Assembly (NCBI RefSeq): GCF_019249295.1
Contig: NZ_JAESDH010000023.1
Coordinates: 1-64,000, forward strand
Direction: 5' to 3'
DNA: 64,000 nucleotides
From: Alteromonas antoniana
Lineage (GTDB): Bacteria; Pseudomonadota; Gammaproteobacteria; Enterobacterales; Alteromonadaceae
Part shown: positions 45,682 through 55,018 of the stretch, one piece after another
Position numbering within the stretch: the first letter of the stretch is position 1
Layout of the letters: each line of letters opens with the position of its first letter
The notes under the pieces: generated by a model
What the model saw: only the letters and a program-made list of their open reading frames with translations
Databases searched by the model: none
What the model was told of the DNA's origin: nothing
Position numbers and translations under genes: made by a program

Positions 45682-45714
45682 AGCATAACAGCAATTTCTT
45701 AAGTTAACCTTAAG
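45682..45714 (-). promoter_or_regulatory. PmrA-box promoter of the two-component operon
   Basis: On the minus strand CTTAAG (45714-45709), GTTAA and CTTAAG (45703-45698) are followed after 10 bases by the -10-like TATGCT (45687-45682). An extra partial half-site (ATTAAG on the plus strand) lies at 45716-45721. The box indicates positive autoregulation of the operon. Confidence 0.78.
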
Positions 45715-45788
45715 CATTAAGTCGCAATTTGCGCAGCAAAGAAAATACGTGTCAGAGGGTAATCAGTAACGTCGAAAGTCAGGACGCA

Positions 45789-46586
45789 TTACACCCCTGT
45801 CGCGACAATGTCTCTGGCAACATGCACCAACTGTGGACCCAGCGAGTTTAACGCCAGCTCTTCAGAAACCAGATAGGTTGGGCCACCACAGTTCAGCGCA
45901 AGAATACGCCCGTCTTTTAGTTGCAGTGGCACACCCACACTGTTTACCGCCCGGTCCCAGTCACCAAAGGAGGTGACAAAGCCCTGTGACTCAAATTCCG
46001 CAACCGCGTTCTCAATGCCTTTTTTCAGCGGCTTCCAGCGGTCTTTTGCTACCCGCTCTTTGATCTCTTGCATCACCATGTCGCGCTCGTCCTCTGGCAG
46101 CCCCACCAGATAAGCCCGGCCGGCAGCAGAGTTAGCAAGAGGCAATGCCGAACCGACTTCCATTCGCAAAGCCTGAGAGTCATCACCGCGACAGTTCTCC
46201 ACGTACAGCATCGATAAACGTTCACGAATGGTTAAGCCAACCGACACATTCACCCGTCCGGCTAATGCCTCCATAATTGGCTTGGCAACGCGACGCACCT
46301 GCAGGTTTGAGGTATAGGCGTACCCTAATGCCAGGACGCCGGCATCCAGCTGATACTTTTCAAGTTGTGGGTTGAATGAGAGATAGCCCAACTGGCTGAG
46401 TGTGTAGGTCATGCGTGAGATGGTAGGCTTGGGCAAGCCAGTGAGCTTGGCCAGATCCTGATTGCCCAGCACACCGCCCTGCTGGCTGAAAGCCCTGAGT
46501 ACATCCAGTCCACGAGCCAGCGCCTCGACAAACTTGCGGTCTTTTTCTTCCGGCTTTCTGCGGGGCAAATCAAAAAAATCGTTCAT
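45789..46586 (-). CDS. IclR-family transcriptional regulator
   Basis: The 265-residue protein has an N-terminal winged helix-turn-helix (about 25-80, with NQDLAKLTGLPKPTISRM) and a C-terminal IclR effector domain (with RMEVGSALPLANSAAGRAYL and GDWDRAVNSVGVPL). IclR regulators usually control nearby catabolic genes for aromatic or acyl compounds. The large acyl-CoA operon that ends at 48191 is the best candidate target. ATG 46586 has GGTGAG upstream; the frame runs on to 46625. Confidence 0.88.
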   Translation of the reverse strand: MNDFFDLPRRKPEEKDRKFVEALARGLDVLRAFSQQGGVLGNQDLAKLTGLPKPTISRMTYTLSQLGYLSFNPQLEKYQLDAGVLALGYAYTSNLQVRRVAKPIMEALAGRVNVSVGLTIRERLSMLYVENCRGDDSQALRMEVGSALPLANSAAGRAYLVGLPEDERDMVMQEIKERVAKDRWKPLKKGIENAVAEFESQGFVTSFGDWDRAVNSVGVPLQLKDGRILALNCGGPTYLVSEELALNSLGPQLVHVARDIVATGV

Positions 46587-46898
46587 ACTCACCAACTTCA
46601 CGCTGCACCGGTAAAAGGGTATCACTCGCAGTCTGCCCTACCGGCTTATTATTCTTGCCTGTAAAGGCGTAATTAACAGATTGTACACTGCGCCTGAAAG
46701 TTTACCAATTTAGTCACTCACAAGTATCAGCCTGAAAGCGTATTGCGCGACGCGTTTGCGTTTTTGCTGCGTCGCACGGTCTGTGATGTGCATTAGGGAG
46801 TGCTTTTATATATTCTGTAGCGTAAACAGTTTCCACTATGCGTTTTCGGAACGGCTCTGTAGCGATGATTAGATATCGCTTTTTTTAAGGGGTAATGT
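46587..46898. other. Divergent intergenic region
   Basis: It separates the IclR gene (minus) from the DUF418 gene (plus). No supported gene is seen, and I cannot identify a clear operator. AAGGGG at 46886-46891 serves the DUF418 start. Confidence 0.4.
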
Positions 46899-48065
46899 GT
46901 GAAGGAGAACTGCGCAGCAGATGCGTTCCCTCGTATTGAAGAGCTTGATGTGCTTCGCGGCTTCGCCTTGCTTGGCGTTTTCATCGTGCACTTTGTGGGA
47001 TTGGCGTTTTACGAACTGCCGGTAAAAGATGAGGTTCTCATTTTATGGTTGGACAGTCCATTTCATTATCTGACAGTCCTGGCCTCTGATCTGTTTTTTC
47101 TTAATAAAGCGAATACCCTTTTTGCAACGCTTTTTGGGATCGGCTTTTGGATCATGCTGGAGCGCTTCCAACAAAGCGGCCGTAATTTTACGGCTTTGTA
47201 TCTGCGTCGTCTGTGCTTTCTGTTCACTCTCGGCGTTGCCAATGCAATATTTATTTTTCCTGGCGATGTATTGCACGAGTACGCATTAATAGGGCTGGTT
47301 TTGTTTTTAGTGAGGAACATCAAGCCCTCTACCATGCTGCTGACGGGCGTTATTTTTGCGCTTTTTGCCAGGCCTCTTTTGGAAAGTGACAGTCTCCTGG
47401 GCATGCCACCTGAAACTGCCATTCAATTGCAATATGACGCTGTTGAATCTGGTGACTACCTTTTGTGGTTACAAACGATGCTGTCCCTGCATATAAAAGA
47501 GGAGATCCTTCATGCCGGGATCCTCGCGTGGGGCCTTTACATTCTGGGGCGCTTTTTTATCGGTAGCTGGCTGGTTCGCACGCATATTATTTATTCACTG
47601 AAAGACAACACCGCGTGGATGAAACGGCATATTCGATGGATCCTACCTACAGGCCTGAGTATCGAATTTGTCACCACGCTAATGTGGTTAGAGGTGGTTG
47701 ATACCCCAGAGTGGTTAAAAGAGACTCTGCAATATATTGGTGTGCCACTGGTCGCGGTTGGCTATGCTCTGGCGCTAATTCTGCTTTATTACTCACCCAG
47801 AAAAGCCCTGGTAATGCGAATTTTTGCGCCAGTGGGGCGAACCGCGCTGACCGCTTATATCGGTCATTGCATGGTTTACGCTATATTGTTCCTGCCCATC
47901 GGCTTTAACCTGCTCTCGACAATCTCACCTTTTACAGGTTTGCTTATCGCACTGTGCGTATTCGTTTTTTTCAACGTGACGGGAACCTATTCCCTCAAAC
48001 GATTAGGCTATGGCCCCATTGAATATCTGTGGCGCTGGGCCACATACGGGCGCCGGCCACTGTGA
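46899..48065 (+). CDS. DUF418-family membrane protein (YeiB-like)
   Basis: The 388-residue protein has about ten membrane helices. It opens with RIEELDVLRGFALLGVFIVH and has LFGIGFWIMLERF, then a C-terminal DUF418 domain (APVGRTALTAYIGHCMVYAILF, with a GYGPIEYLWRWATYG ending). The family is related to membrane acyltransferases and has no firm function. Start is GTG 46899, with AAGGGG upstream. It converges with the thiolase gene, 125 bases away. Confidence 0.88.
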   Translation: MKENCAADAFPRIEELDVLRGFALLGVFIVHFVGLAFYELPVKDEVLILWLDSPFHYLTVLASDLFFLNKANTLFATLFGIGFWIMLERFQQSGRNFTALYLRRLCFLFTLGVANAIFIFPGDVLHEYALIGLVLFLVRNIKPSTMLLTGVIFALFARPLLESDSLLGMPPETAIQLQYDAVESGDYLLWLQTMLSLHIKEEILHAGILAWGLYILGRFFIGSWLVRTHIIYSLKDNTAWMKRHIRWILPTGLSIEFVTTLMWLEVVDTPEWLKETLQYIGVPLVAVGYALALILLYYSPRKALVMRIFAPVGRTALTAYIGHCMVYAILFLPIGFNLLSTISPFTGLLIALCVFVFFNVTGTYSLKRLGYGPIEYLWRWATYGRRPL

Positions 48066-48190
48066 CGTTGAACGACAGCGAAACTAACCCGGTCACTCAC
48101 CTTTAGCTTCACGAAAACTACCTATCAGCCCACTGAAATAGAAACATTCACAGCCAAAGGCACCAATACGAAGGGGTTGGCGATAGCGAA

Positions 48191-49393
48191 CTACTCACAC
48201 CGCTCTATTACCATCGCCACGCCCTGACCGATACCAATGCACAGGCTGACCACGGCGTACTTGCCGCCGGCTACCTCCAACTGACGTAATGCTGTCAGCG
48301 CCAGCCGCGCACCCGAGGCGCCTAATGGGTGCCCCACCGAAATCGCACCGCCATTAGGATTGACCCGGGCATCGTCAAACGCGATATCCAGTTGCTTTAA
48401 ACACCCTAAAACCTGTGTAGCAAATGCCTCGTTAATCTCAATCACATCCATGTCTTTCAGGCTGAGCTTTGCGCGGGCAAGCGCTTTATTGATTGCATCG
48501 ACTGGCCCCAGCCCCATGACACGCGGCTCAACGCCAGCAACTGCGCCCGACAGAATACGCGCACGCGGTTTCATACCAGCCTTTTCGCCAGCGTCCAGTG
48601 AACCAAGCAACAGCGCAGCGGCGGCATCATTGATACCAGACGCATTGCCAGCGGTGACCACACCACCATCAAACAAGGTTTTCAATGCGCCCAGCTTTTC
48701 TGCGGTGACCTCCGGGCGCGGATGTTCATCTTCCACAACGCGGGTAATCTGACCCTTTTTACCGGTAACCTGCACCTCAGTAATTTCTTCTTCGAAAAAG
48801 CCCCGCGCTTTGGCTGCAGCATAGTTTTGCTGGGAACGGTAGGCAAAGGCGTCGCTTTCTTCGCGGCCGATATCCAGCATTTTTGCAATATTGTCCGCCG
48901 TTTGCGGCATGGTATCGCGACCGAACAACGCCTCTATTTGCTTATTCGGGAAACGCGCACCAATCGTAGAGTCGAACACTGTGCACTGACGGCTGAAGGC
49001 GGTTTCAGCTTTGGCCATCACCAGTGGTGCCCGGGTCATACTCTCTACGCCACCGGCAATCATCCAGTCACCCTCGTCGCAGGAGATAGCGCGGGCAGCC
49101 TCAATAGTGGCTGAAAGGCCGCTGCCACACAGTCGGTTTTGTGTCTGTGCCGCTACGGTAATCGGGATCCCGGCTAGCAGTGCGCCATGGCGGGCAACGT
49201 TGCGGGCATCCTCGCCAGCCTGATTGGTACACCCGATAATCACATCTTCCAGTTTATCCGGCGACAAAGGCTGTCTTGCCATCAGTGCGCTTAAGCAGCC
49301 TGCCAGTAAATCATCCGGTCTGACCGTTGCCAGGGCACCACCGAATCGTCCTACCGGGGTTCGAAGGCCATCATAAATCCAGGCGTTTAACAT
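48191..49393 (-). CDS. Acetyl-CoA C-acyltransferase (thiolase)
   Basis: The 400-residue thiolase has all catalytic residues: nucleophile C89 in NRLCGSG, H355 in GHPLGASGA and C385 in CIGIGQG, plus NEAFA. Its length and the N-terminal YDGLRTPVGRFGGAL fit the 3-oxoadipyl-CoA/PaaJ-like group more than FadA. It cleaves a 3-ketoacyl-CoA as the last step of the operon's oxidation spiral. AAGGAG precedes ATG 49393. The gene ends the operon, 17 bases after the dehydrogenase. Confidence 0.9.
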   Translation of the reverse strand: MLNAWIYDGLRTPVGRFGGALATVRPDDLLAGCLSALMARQPLSPDKLEDVIIGCTNQAGEDARNVARHGALLAGIPITVAAQTQNRLCGSGLSATIEAARAISCDEGDWMIAGGVESMTRAPLVMAKAETAFSRQCTVFDSTIGARFPNKQIEALFGRDTMPQTADNIAKMLDIGREESDAFAYRSQQNYAAAKARGFFEEEITEVQVTGKKGQITRVVEDEHPRPEVTAEKLGALKTLFDGGVVTAGNASGINDAAAALLLGSLDAGEKAGMKPRARILSGAVAGVEPRVMGLGPVDAINKALARAKLSLKDMDVIEINEAFATQVLGCLKQLDIAFDDARVNPNGGAISVGHPLGASGARLALTALRQLEVAGGKYAVVSLCIGIGQGVAMVIERCE

Positions 49394-49410
49394 GTTGAGA
49401 CTCCTTGAGA

Positions 49411-50961
49411 TCAGGCCTGACTTGCCCGTGTGCCGGTGTCGCTAAGCGACATGCCAAGCGCCACGCGACGTCGAAGATACTGACTGGGGCGATAACGCAT
49501 ATCGCCGGTCAGCTGTTGAAGGTTTTCTAATACGGTGAGGACTCGCTGTGGTCCTAACTCGTTGCCCCAGGCCAGCGGCCCTTTGGGGTAGCCTAGACCC
49601 AGCGTTACCGCTTTATCGATATCAGCCGGTTGCGCGATACCTTGCTGCGCAATTTCACAGGCAAGGTTTACCATCGCCGCCAGCACCCGCTGACTGACGA
49701 AACCCGGGCTGTCATTAAGCACACTGACCGGATAACCGCCGTGAGAAAGCAAGGCATGGGCGTAATCACGATATTCAGCTGACGTTGCCGGAGATATCAT
49801 CACGACGCGATGCGCTGACAGACCAAACAGTCCATCCACTGCTATCACTTTTGTGGCATCCAGACCGGCATCAGTGGCGCTGGTGGTGGTATCTTTGCCG
49901 AGCGGCGCGCAAAGACATAATGCATCGGAAGAGGGTGTGTCAGTGGTTTCCACCGAGACGCCCGCTTTATCGCACAGTGTGTGCAGCGTAGCGACAAACT
50001 CTTCTCCCCATTGCTGGCAGGAAGGATCCAGCCACACGCTGTTGGGCAGGGTGTCAGGTACATCAGTGCGTACCACAGCATCATTGGTGTCACGAGGGTA
50101 AGTATAAAACCCTTCTTTGGTTTTACGGCCCAGCAAGTTGGCTTCTACACGTTTAGCTGCCAGCGGGCTCGGGCGGTATCTTGGCTCGTGATAATACTGG
50201 TTAAACACCGACTCGGTTACCGCATGCGACACGTCCAGCCCGGTTAAATCAAACAGCTCAAACGGCCCCATTTTGAACCCCACCTGCGCTTTTAAAATGC
50301 GGTCGATTTCCCGTGTAGTGGTAACTGACTCCAGCAACAACTGCAAGGCTTCGGTACTGTAGGCACGCCCGGCGTGATTCACCAGAAAGCCAGGCATATC
50401 CGCAACGACCACGGGAACGTGCCCCACTGATGTCACCAGTTTGCTCAGCGTGTCAGTCACGGCTGGTGCTGTACGCTGACCGCCAATCACTTCCACCAGC
50501 TTCATGATAGGAACGGGGTTAAAGAAGTGCAGCCCGGCGACCCTTTCAGGGTGCTCACATACGCTGGCTATTCCTGTTACTGATAACGATGACGTATTGG
50601 AGGCCAGAATACAGTTTTCTGACACAATAGCTTCAAGGGAGGTAAACAACGTTTGCTTTACCTCCAGTCGCTCGACAATAGCTTCAACAACCAGATCAGC
50701 CCGGCTACACGGACTGAAGTCATCTGCGCTGTGTAAAGACAGATTATGGCGTGCATCCGCGGCAATTTGCTCACTCAGCTTGCCCTTCGCCACCAGCTTA
50801 TCCAGCATCGAAAAGACGGTTGTCTGCGCGTCACTTAACATGTCACGGTTAAGATCAAACAGTGCAACACTCAGCCCGCTTTGCAGCATAAGCTGGGCGA
50901 TGCCACGCCCCATAGCGCCGGCGCCAATAACGGCAACCTGTTTTATCTGTGAGTCAGCCAT
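49411..50961 (-). CDS. 3-hydroxyacyl-CoA dehydrogenase, PaaH-like
   Basis: The 516-residue enzyme has an NAD-binding domain (GAGAMGRG, 14-21), GLHFFNPVPIMKLVEV and two copies of the C-terminal helical domain (about 185-285 and 410-500). This layout is that of PaaH/PaaC and 3-hydroxybutyryl-CoA dehydrogenases. It oxidises the 3-hydroxyacyl-CoA. AAGGAC lies before ATG 50961. Together with the PaaJ-like thiolase it gives the two last beta-oxidation steps; no hydratase is present in the operon. Confidence 0.9.
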   Translation of the reverse strand: MADSQIKQVAVIGAGAMGRGIAQLMLQSGLSVALFDLNRDMLSDAQTTVFSMLDKLVAKGKLSEQIAADARHNLSLHSADDFSPCSRADLVVEAIVERLEVKQTLFTSLEAIVSENCILASNTSSLSVTGIASVCEHPERVAGLHFFNPVPIMKLVEVIGGQRTAPAVTDTLSKLVTSVGHVPVVVADMPGFLVNHAGRAYSTEALQLLLESVTTTREIDRILKAQVGFKMGPFELFDLTGLDVSHAVTESVFNQYYHEPRYRPSPLAAKRVEANLLGRKTKEGFYTYPRDTNDAVVRTDVPDTLPNSVWLDPSCQQWGEEFVATLHTLCDKAGVSVETTDTPSSDALCLCAPLGKDTTTSATDAGLDATKVIAVDGLFGLSAHRVVMISPATSAEYRDYAHALLSHGGYPVSVLNDSPGFVSQRVLAAMVNLACEIAQQGIAQPADIDKAVTLGLGYPKGPLAWGNELGPQRVLTVLENLQQLTGDMRYRPSQYLRRRVALGMSLSDTGTRASQA

Positions 50962-50970
50962 TTTTTGTCC

Positions 50971-52620
50971 TTACATGTTCGGATAGTTGGGGCCGCCGCC
51001 CCCTTCAGGCACAACCCAGGTAATGTTTTGTGCAGGATCTTTAATGTCACAGGTTTTACAGTGCACACAGTTTTGGCCGTTTATCACAAACTGCTTTTTA
51101 CCTGCTTCCTCAACCACTTCATACACGCCCGCAGGACAATAACGCTGGGCTGGTTCGTCAAACTTTGGCAAATTATGCTGAATGGGAATGGTGGGGTCTT
51201 TCAGCTTCAGGTGACAAGGCTGGTTTTCTTCATGATTGGTGTTGGACAGAAACACGGAGGAAAGCTTATCAAAGCTTAGCTTGCCGTCGGGTTTCGGATA
51301 CTGGATCACGTCGCACTCAGCGGCGGGTTTCAACTGCGCATAGTCTGGTGTGGTATCGCGAAGGTGCACGGGAAGCTTTCCGCCAAACCAGTTTTGGTCA
51401 ATGTAATTAAACGCCCCGCCAAGCAGTGTGCCGTACTTATGCAGCGCCGGACCAAAATTACGACTGCGTTCGAGCTCGTCGTAAACCCAGCTGTTTTTAA
51501 AAGCAGTCTCAAAACCGCTAAGCTCAGGCTTAGGAGAATCGTTGTTGAGCAACGCATTCACGGCTTCATCCGCGGCCAGCATGCCCGTTTTCATTGCCGT
51601 GTGCGTACCTTTAATTTTCGCTACATTCAGGGTGCCTGCATCACAGCCGATCAGCACCCCGCCGGGAAATACCATTTTTGGTAACGCATTCAGGCCGCCT
51701 TTAGTGATGGCTCTGGCACCATAGGCAACCCGTTTCCCGTCTTTCAGATACTGCGCTAACTCCGGGTGATGTTTCATCCTTTGAAACTCGTCAAACGGAC
51801 TGACACTTGGATTTTGATAATTTAAGTCGACAATCAGCCCGACCACGACCTGTTGATCGTCACCGTGATAAAGGAAAAATCCGCCCGACGTGCCATCCGA
51901 TAACGGCCAGCCTGATCCGTGGATCACCAGACCGGGTTTGTGGACGTCAGCCGGCACATCCCACAGCTCTTTAATGCCCAGGCCGTAATGCTGTGGATCG
52001 GCGTCTTTATCAAGCTCAAACCGCTCTATCAGGCGTTTCCCAAGGTGACCGCGTGCTCCTTCAGAGAACAGTGTGTACTTCGCTTTTAAGGCCATGCCCG
52101 GCATGTAGCCATCTTTTTCTTCGCCGTTCTCGCCCACGCCCATGTCACCGGTGATGACACCTTCAACGCTGCCGTCTTCGCCATAAAGAATCTCAGCGGC
52201 GGCAAAACCCGGGAATATTTCCACACCAATGGCTTCGGCCTGTTCCGCCAGCCAGCGACAGACATTCCCAAGACTGACAATATAATTGCCGTCGTTGTGC
52301 ATTGGTTTTGGTACAAACGCATTGGGAATGCGACGGGACTTTTGGTTGTCTGACAACAAGAATACCTGGTCTTCTGTCACCTCCACATTCAGCGGAGCGC
52401 CCTTTTCTTTCCAGTCGGGAATAAGCTCATCCAGTGCCCGCGTATCCACTACCGCGCCGGATAAGATATGCGCGCCGACTTCAGAGCCTTTTTCAATAAC
52501 GCAAACCTGCAGATCGTTTCCCGCATCTGATGCCTGCTTTTTCGCTCGGTATGCTGCTGCCAGGCCGGCAGGACCGGCCCCCACAATCAGCACATCAAAT
52601 TCCATTACTTCGCGTTCCAT
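50971..52620 (-). CDS. Electron-transfer flavoprotein-ubiquinone oxidoreductase
   Basis: The 549-residue protein is ETF-QO. It has an N-terminal FAD-binding GAGPAGLAAA motif, GSEVGAHILSGAVVDTRAL, and a C-terminal 4Fe-4S domain with CVHCKTCDI. It passes electrons from acyl-CoA dehydrogenases, through ETF, to the quinone pool at the inner membrane. ATG 52620 follows GGAGGG closely; a frame from TTG 52641 is possible. ETF alpha and beta genes are not in the window, so this copy must share ETF encoded elsewhere. Its place after three acyl-CoA dehydrogenase genes is telling. Confidence 0.93.
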   Translation of the reverse strand: MEREVMEFDVLIVGAGPAGLAAAYRAKKQASDAGNDLQVCVIEKGSEVGAHILSGAVVDTRALDELIPDWKEKGAPLNVEVTEDQVFLLSDNQKSRRIPNAFVPKPMHNDGNYIVSLGNVCRWLAEQAEAIGVEIFPGFAAAEILYGEDGSVEGVITGDMGVGENGEEKDGYMPGMALKAKYTLFSEGARGHLGKRLIERFELDKDADPQHYGLGIKELWDVPADVHKPGLVIHGSGWPLSDGTSGGFFLYHGDDQQVVVGLIVDLNYQNPSVSPFDEFQRMKHHPELAQYLKDGKRVAYGARAITKGGLNALPKMVFPGGVLIGCDAGTLNVAKIKGTHTAMKTGMLAADEAVNALLNNDSPKPELSGFETAFKNSWVYDELERSRNFGPALHKYGTLLGGAFNYIDQNWFGGKLPVHLRDTTPDYAQLKPAAECDVIQYPKPDGKLSFDKLSSVFLSNTNHEENQPCHLKLKDPTIPIQHNLPKFDEPAQRYCPAGVYEVVEEAGKKQFVINGQNCVHCKTCDIKDPAQNITWVVPEGGGGPNYPNM

Positions 52621-52641
52621 ACACCCTCCGCGGATAGTCAA

Positions 52642-53769
52642 TCAGGCTGCTTGTTCGGCTTTAATCAGTGCATCCATATGCGCATCATGCGAGCCGAATA
52701 ATGTGTTGATCATGGTCAGACGCTTGAACATGTGCCCAACGTCCAACTCTTCGGTTACACCCATGCCGCCGTGAAGCTGCACCGCTGTCTGGCCCACCAG
52801 ACGACTGGCACTCCCGATTTTGGCTTTGACCATCGACGCCGCTTTTGCGGCATCCACACCGTTATCTGCTGACAAAGATATGGCGCCGTAATACAACATG
52901 GAACGGGCCTGCTCCACTTCCACAAACATATCTACCATCTTATGTTGCAGCACCTGAAAACGGGCGATGGGCATATCAAATTGCTTGCGAACACGGGTGT
53001 ATTCCACGGTCGCATTCAGCATTTTCTCCATCAAGCCCACTGCTTCGGCGCTCACGGCAATAACGGCATCAGCCAGTACCCGGCCTATCGCGTCTGTCGC
53101 GTTTTCGCCTTCGCCTAAACGTGCGTCTGCAGATACCGTGACATTGTTTAGTGTCACGTCTGCTGCGCGACCGCCATCATTGGTTGGATAGGCAGCGATG
53201 GTGACGCCACTTTCTTTCGGTGACACCATAAATACGCCGATGTCATCATCACTGGTTTTCGCTGCCACCAGCAGCATGTCGGCAGACTGGGCGTGCAGCA
53301 CCACCGGCTTTTTGCCGGTTAATTTCACACTGTCCCCGTTGATTTCGGCACGCGTTGTGATTGACGTAATATCGGTTTGACTGGCCGTTTCAAAGCCAGC
53401 AAAAGCCACTTTCTTTTCGCCACCGGCAATGGCCGTAAGCCACTCGCTTTTTTGCGACTCGTTGCCCAGGCGCTGAATAAGGTTACCGCTTAGCACTACC
53501 GTAGACAGATAGGGTTCCAGCAATAGCCCTTTGCCTAAGGTTTCCATCAGCACCATCAGCTCTACTGCGGTACCGTCAAGGCCGCCATACTGATCTTCAA
53601 ACGGCAGAGCCAGCCAGCCAAGTTCGGCAAACAGCTGCCAGTGTTCCTCACTGTAACCTGTGTCAGAGGCGCTCAGCTTCTGGCGAGCATCAAAGTCATA
53701 GGCGTTGTTGATGAATTTGGAGGCGCTGTCTTTCAGCATCTCCTGGATATCGGTTAATGCAAAATCCAT
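52642..53769 (-). CDS. Acyl-CoA dehydrogenase, small subunit type (PimD-like)
   Basis: The 375-residue protein has the acyl-CoA dehydrogenase fold (MDFALTDIQEMLKDSASKF; RVRKQFDMPIARFQVLQHKM; VQLHGGMGVTEELDVGHMFK). It resembles the small subunits of heteromeric enzymes such as pimeloyl-CoA dehydrogenase. The family's usual glutamate-bearing stretch at the C-terminus is present only in the larger partner encoded 10 bases upstream. It probably works as a heteromer with that protein. AAGGAGGA precedes ATG 53769. Confidence 0.85.
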   Translation of the reverse strand: MDFALTDIQEMLKDSASKFINNAYDFDARQKLSASDTGYSEEHWQLFAELGWLALPFEDQYGGLDGTAVELMVLMETLGKGLLLEPYLSTVVLSGNLIQRLGNESQKSEWLTAIAGGEKKVAFAGFETASQTDITSITTRAEINGDSVKLTGKKPVVLHAQSADMLLVAAKTSDDDIGVFMVSPKESGVTIAAYPTNDGGRAADVTLNNVTVSADARLGEGENATDAIGRVLADAVIAVSAEAVGLMEKMLNATVEYTRVRKQFDMPIARFQVLQHKMVDMFVEVEQARSMLYYGAISLSADNGVDAAKAASMVKAKIGSASRLVGQTAVQLHGGMGVTEELDVGHMFKRLTMINTLFGSHDAHMDALIKAEQAA

Positions 53770-53779
53770 GATGTCCTCC

Positions 53780-54976
53780 TTACACGCCCAGCACTTGCTT
53801 GGCGATAATGTTTTTCTGAATTTCGTTGGTGCCGCCGTAAATCGTCACTTTACGGTTGTTGTAATAATGCGGGGCAGCATTCGGCGCAAAGAACGGCTCC
53901 AGTTTCAGCGATGGATCTTCATCGTCGTATTGCTCCGGAACAAATGGCAATCCGTAAATGCCCGCCAGCTCAAGGAACAGTTCGTCCAGCGCCTGCTGCA
54001 CTTCAGTCCCTTTAATTTTCAGAATGGAGGACTCAGGTCCGGGTGCTTTACCGGTACTGACCGAAGACAATACCCGTAGCTCGGTGTATTCCAGCGCTGT
54101 CAGCTCGACTTCGGTCTGCATTACGCGCTGCATTAACACGCTGTTGTCTTTCAGCGGCGGCACGCCGGCCGGCGGATTATTCAGCATGCCTTTAATGTCT
54201 GTCAGGCGTTGTTTACTGGTGGCCACCCCAGCGATATTACTGCGCTCGTGGGTCAACAGAACTTTGCCGTAAGTCCAGCCTTTGCCTTCTTCACCTACCA
54301 GATTTTCTACCGGGACTTTGACATCTTCGAAGAACACTTCATTGACTTCGCGACGGCCATCCAGTGTGATGATGGGTTTTACTGTCACGCCGGGTGAGTT
54401 CATGTCGATAAGCAAAAAGCTGATCCCTTCCTGTTTTTTGCCGGTGTCGCTGGTGCGTACCAGACAAAAAATCCAGTCGGCGTAGTGGCCCAGTGTGGTC
54501 CAGGTCTTCACGCCGTTAACAATGTAGTTATCGCCATCGCGCACCGCTTTTGTCTTCAGGCTGGCCAAATCAGAGCCGGCATTTGGCTCGGAATACCCCT
54601 GACACCACCACACTTTGCTGGACAGGATATCCGGCAGAAAACGCTGCTTTTGCTCGTCGTTGCCGAAGGTATAGATAACCGGCCCTACCATGTTCAGGCC
54701 AAACGGAATAATACGCGGGGCTTTCGCACGGGCGGCTTCATTAAAGAAGATATAACGCTGTGTAGCCGACCAGCCAGTGCCGCCGTATTCGACCGGCCAG
54801 TTGATGCCAGCCCAGCCCTTTTCGTAAAGTGCCTGCTGGTAATCTACCTGCGACGCTTTATCCATGCGCAATCCGGCTTTTAAACGGCGGGTTACACTTT
54901 CGGGTAGCTCGTTTTCAAAAAACGAACGCACCTCGTTCTGAAACGCCAGTTCCTGTTCTGTAAAATCTGTATTCAT
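53780..54976 (-). CDS. Acyl-CoA dehydrogenase, large subunit type (PimC-like)
   Basis: The 398-residue flavoprotein shows CQGYSEPNAGSDLAS and IVNGVKTWTTLGHYADW. It ends with IYGGTNEIQKNIIAKQVLG, which carries the likely catalytic glutamate. It resembles pimeloyl-CoA dehydrogenase large subunits, and the small-subunit-like gene follows 10 bases later. The pair should form an alpha2beta2 enzyme as in PimCD or steroid-ring degradation. The substrate is probably a branched, cyclic or dicarboxylic acyl-CoA. AGGAT precedes ATG 54976. Confidence 0.87.
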   Translation of the reverse strand: MNTDFTEQELAFQNEVRSFFENELPESVTRRLKAGLRMDKASQVDYQQALYEKGWAGINWPVEYGGTGWSATQRYIFFNEAARAKAPRIIPFGLNMVGPVIYTFGNDEQKQRFLPDILSSKVWWCQGYSEPNAGSDLASLKTKAVRDGDNYIVNGVKTWTTLGHYADWIFCLVRTSDTGKKQEGISFLLIDMNSPGVTVKPIITLDGRREVNEVFFEDVKVPVENLVGEEGKGWTYGKVLLTHERSNIAGVATSKQRLTDIKGMLNNPPAGVPPLKDNSVLMQRVMQTEVELTALEYTELRVLSSVSTGKAPGPESSILKIKGTEVQQALDELFLELAGIYGLPFVPEQYDDEDPSLKLEPFFAPNAAPHYYNNRKVTIYGGTNEIQKNIIAKQVLGV

Positions 54977-55018
54977 GGCGATATCCTGCGTAGTTAATAA
55001 CGTGTCCTGGCCAGCGTG

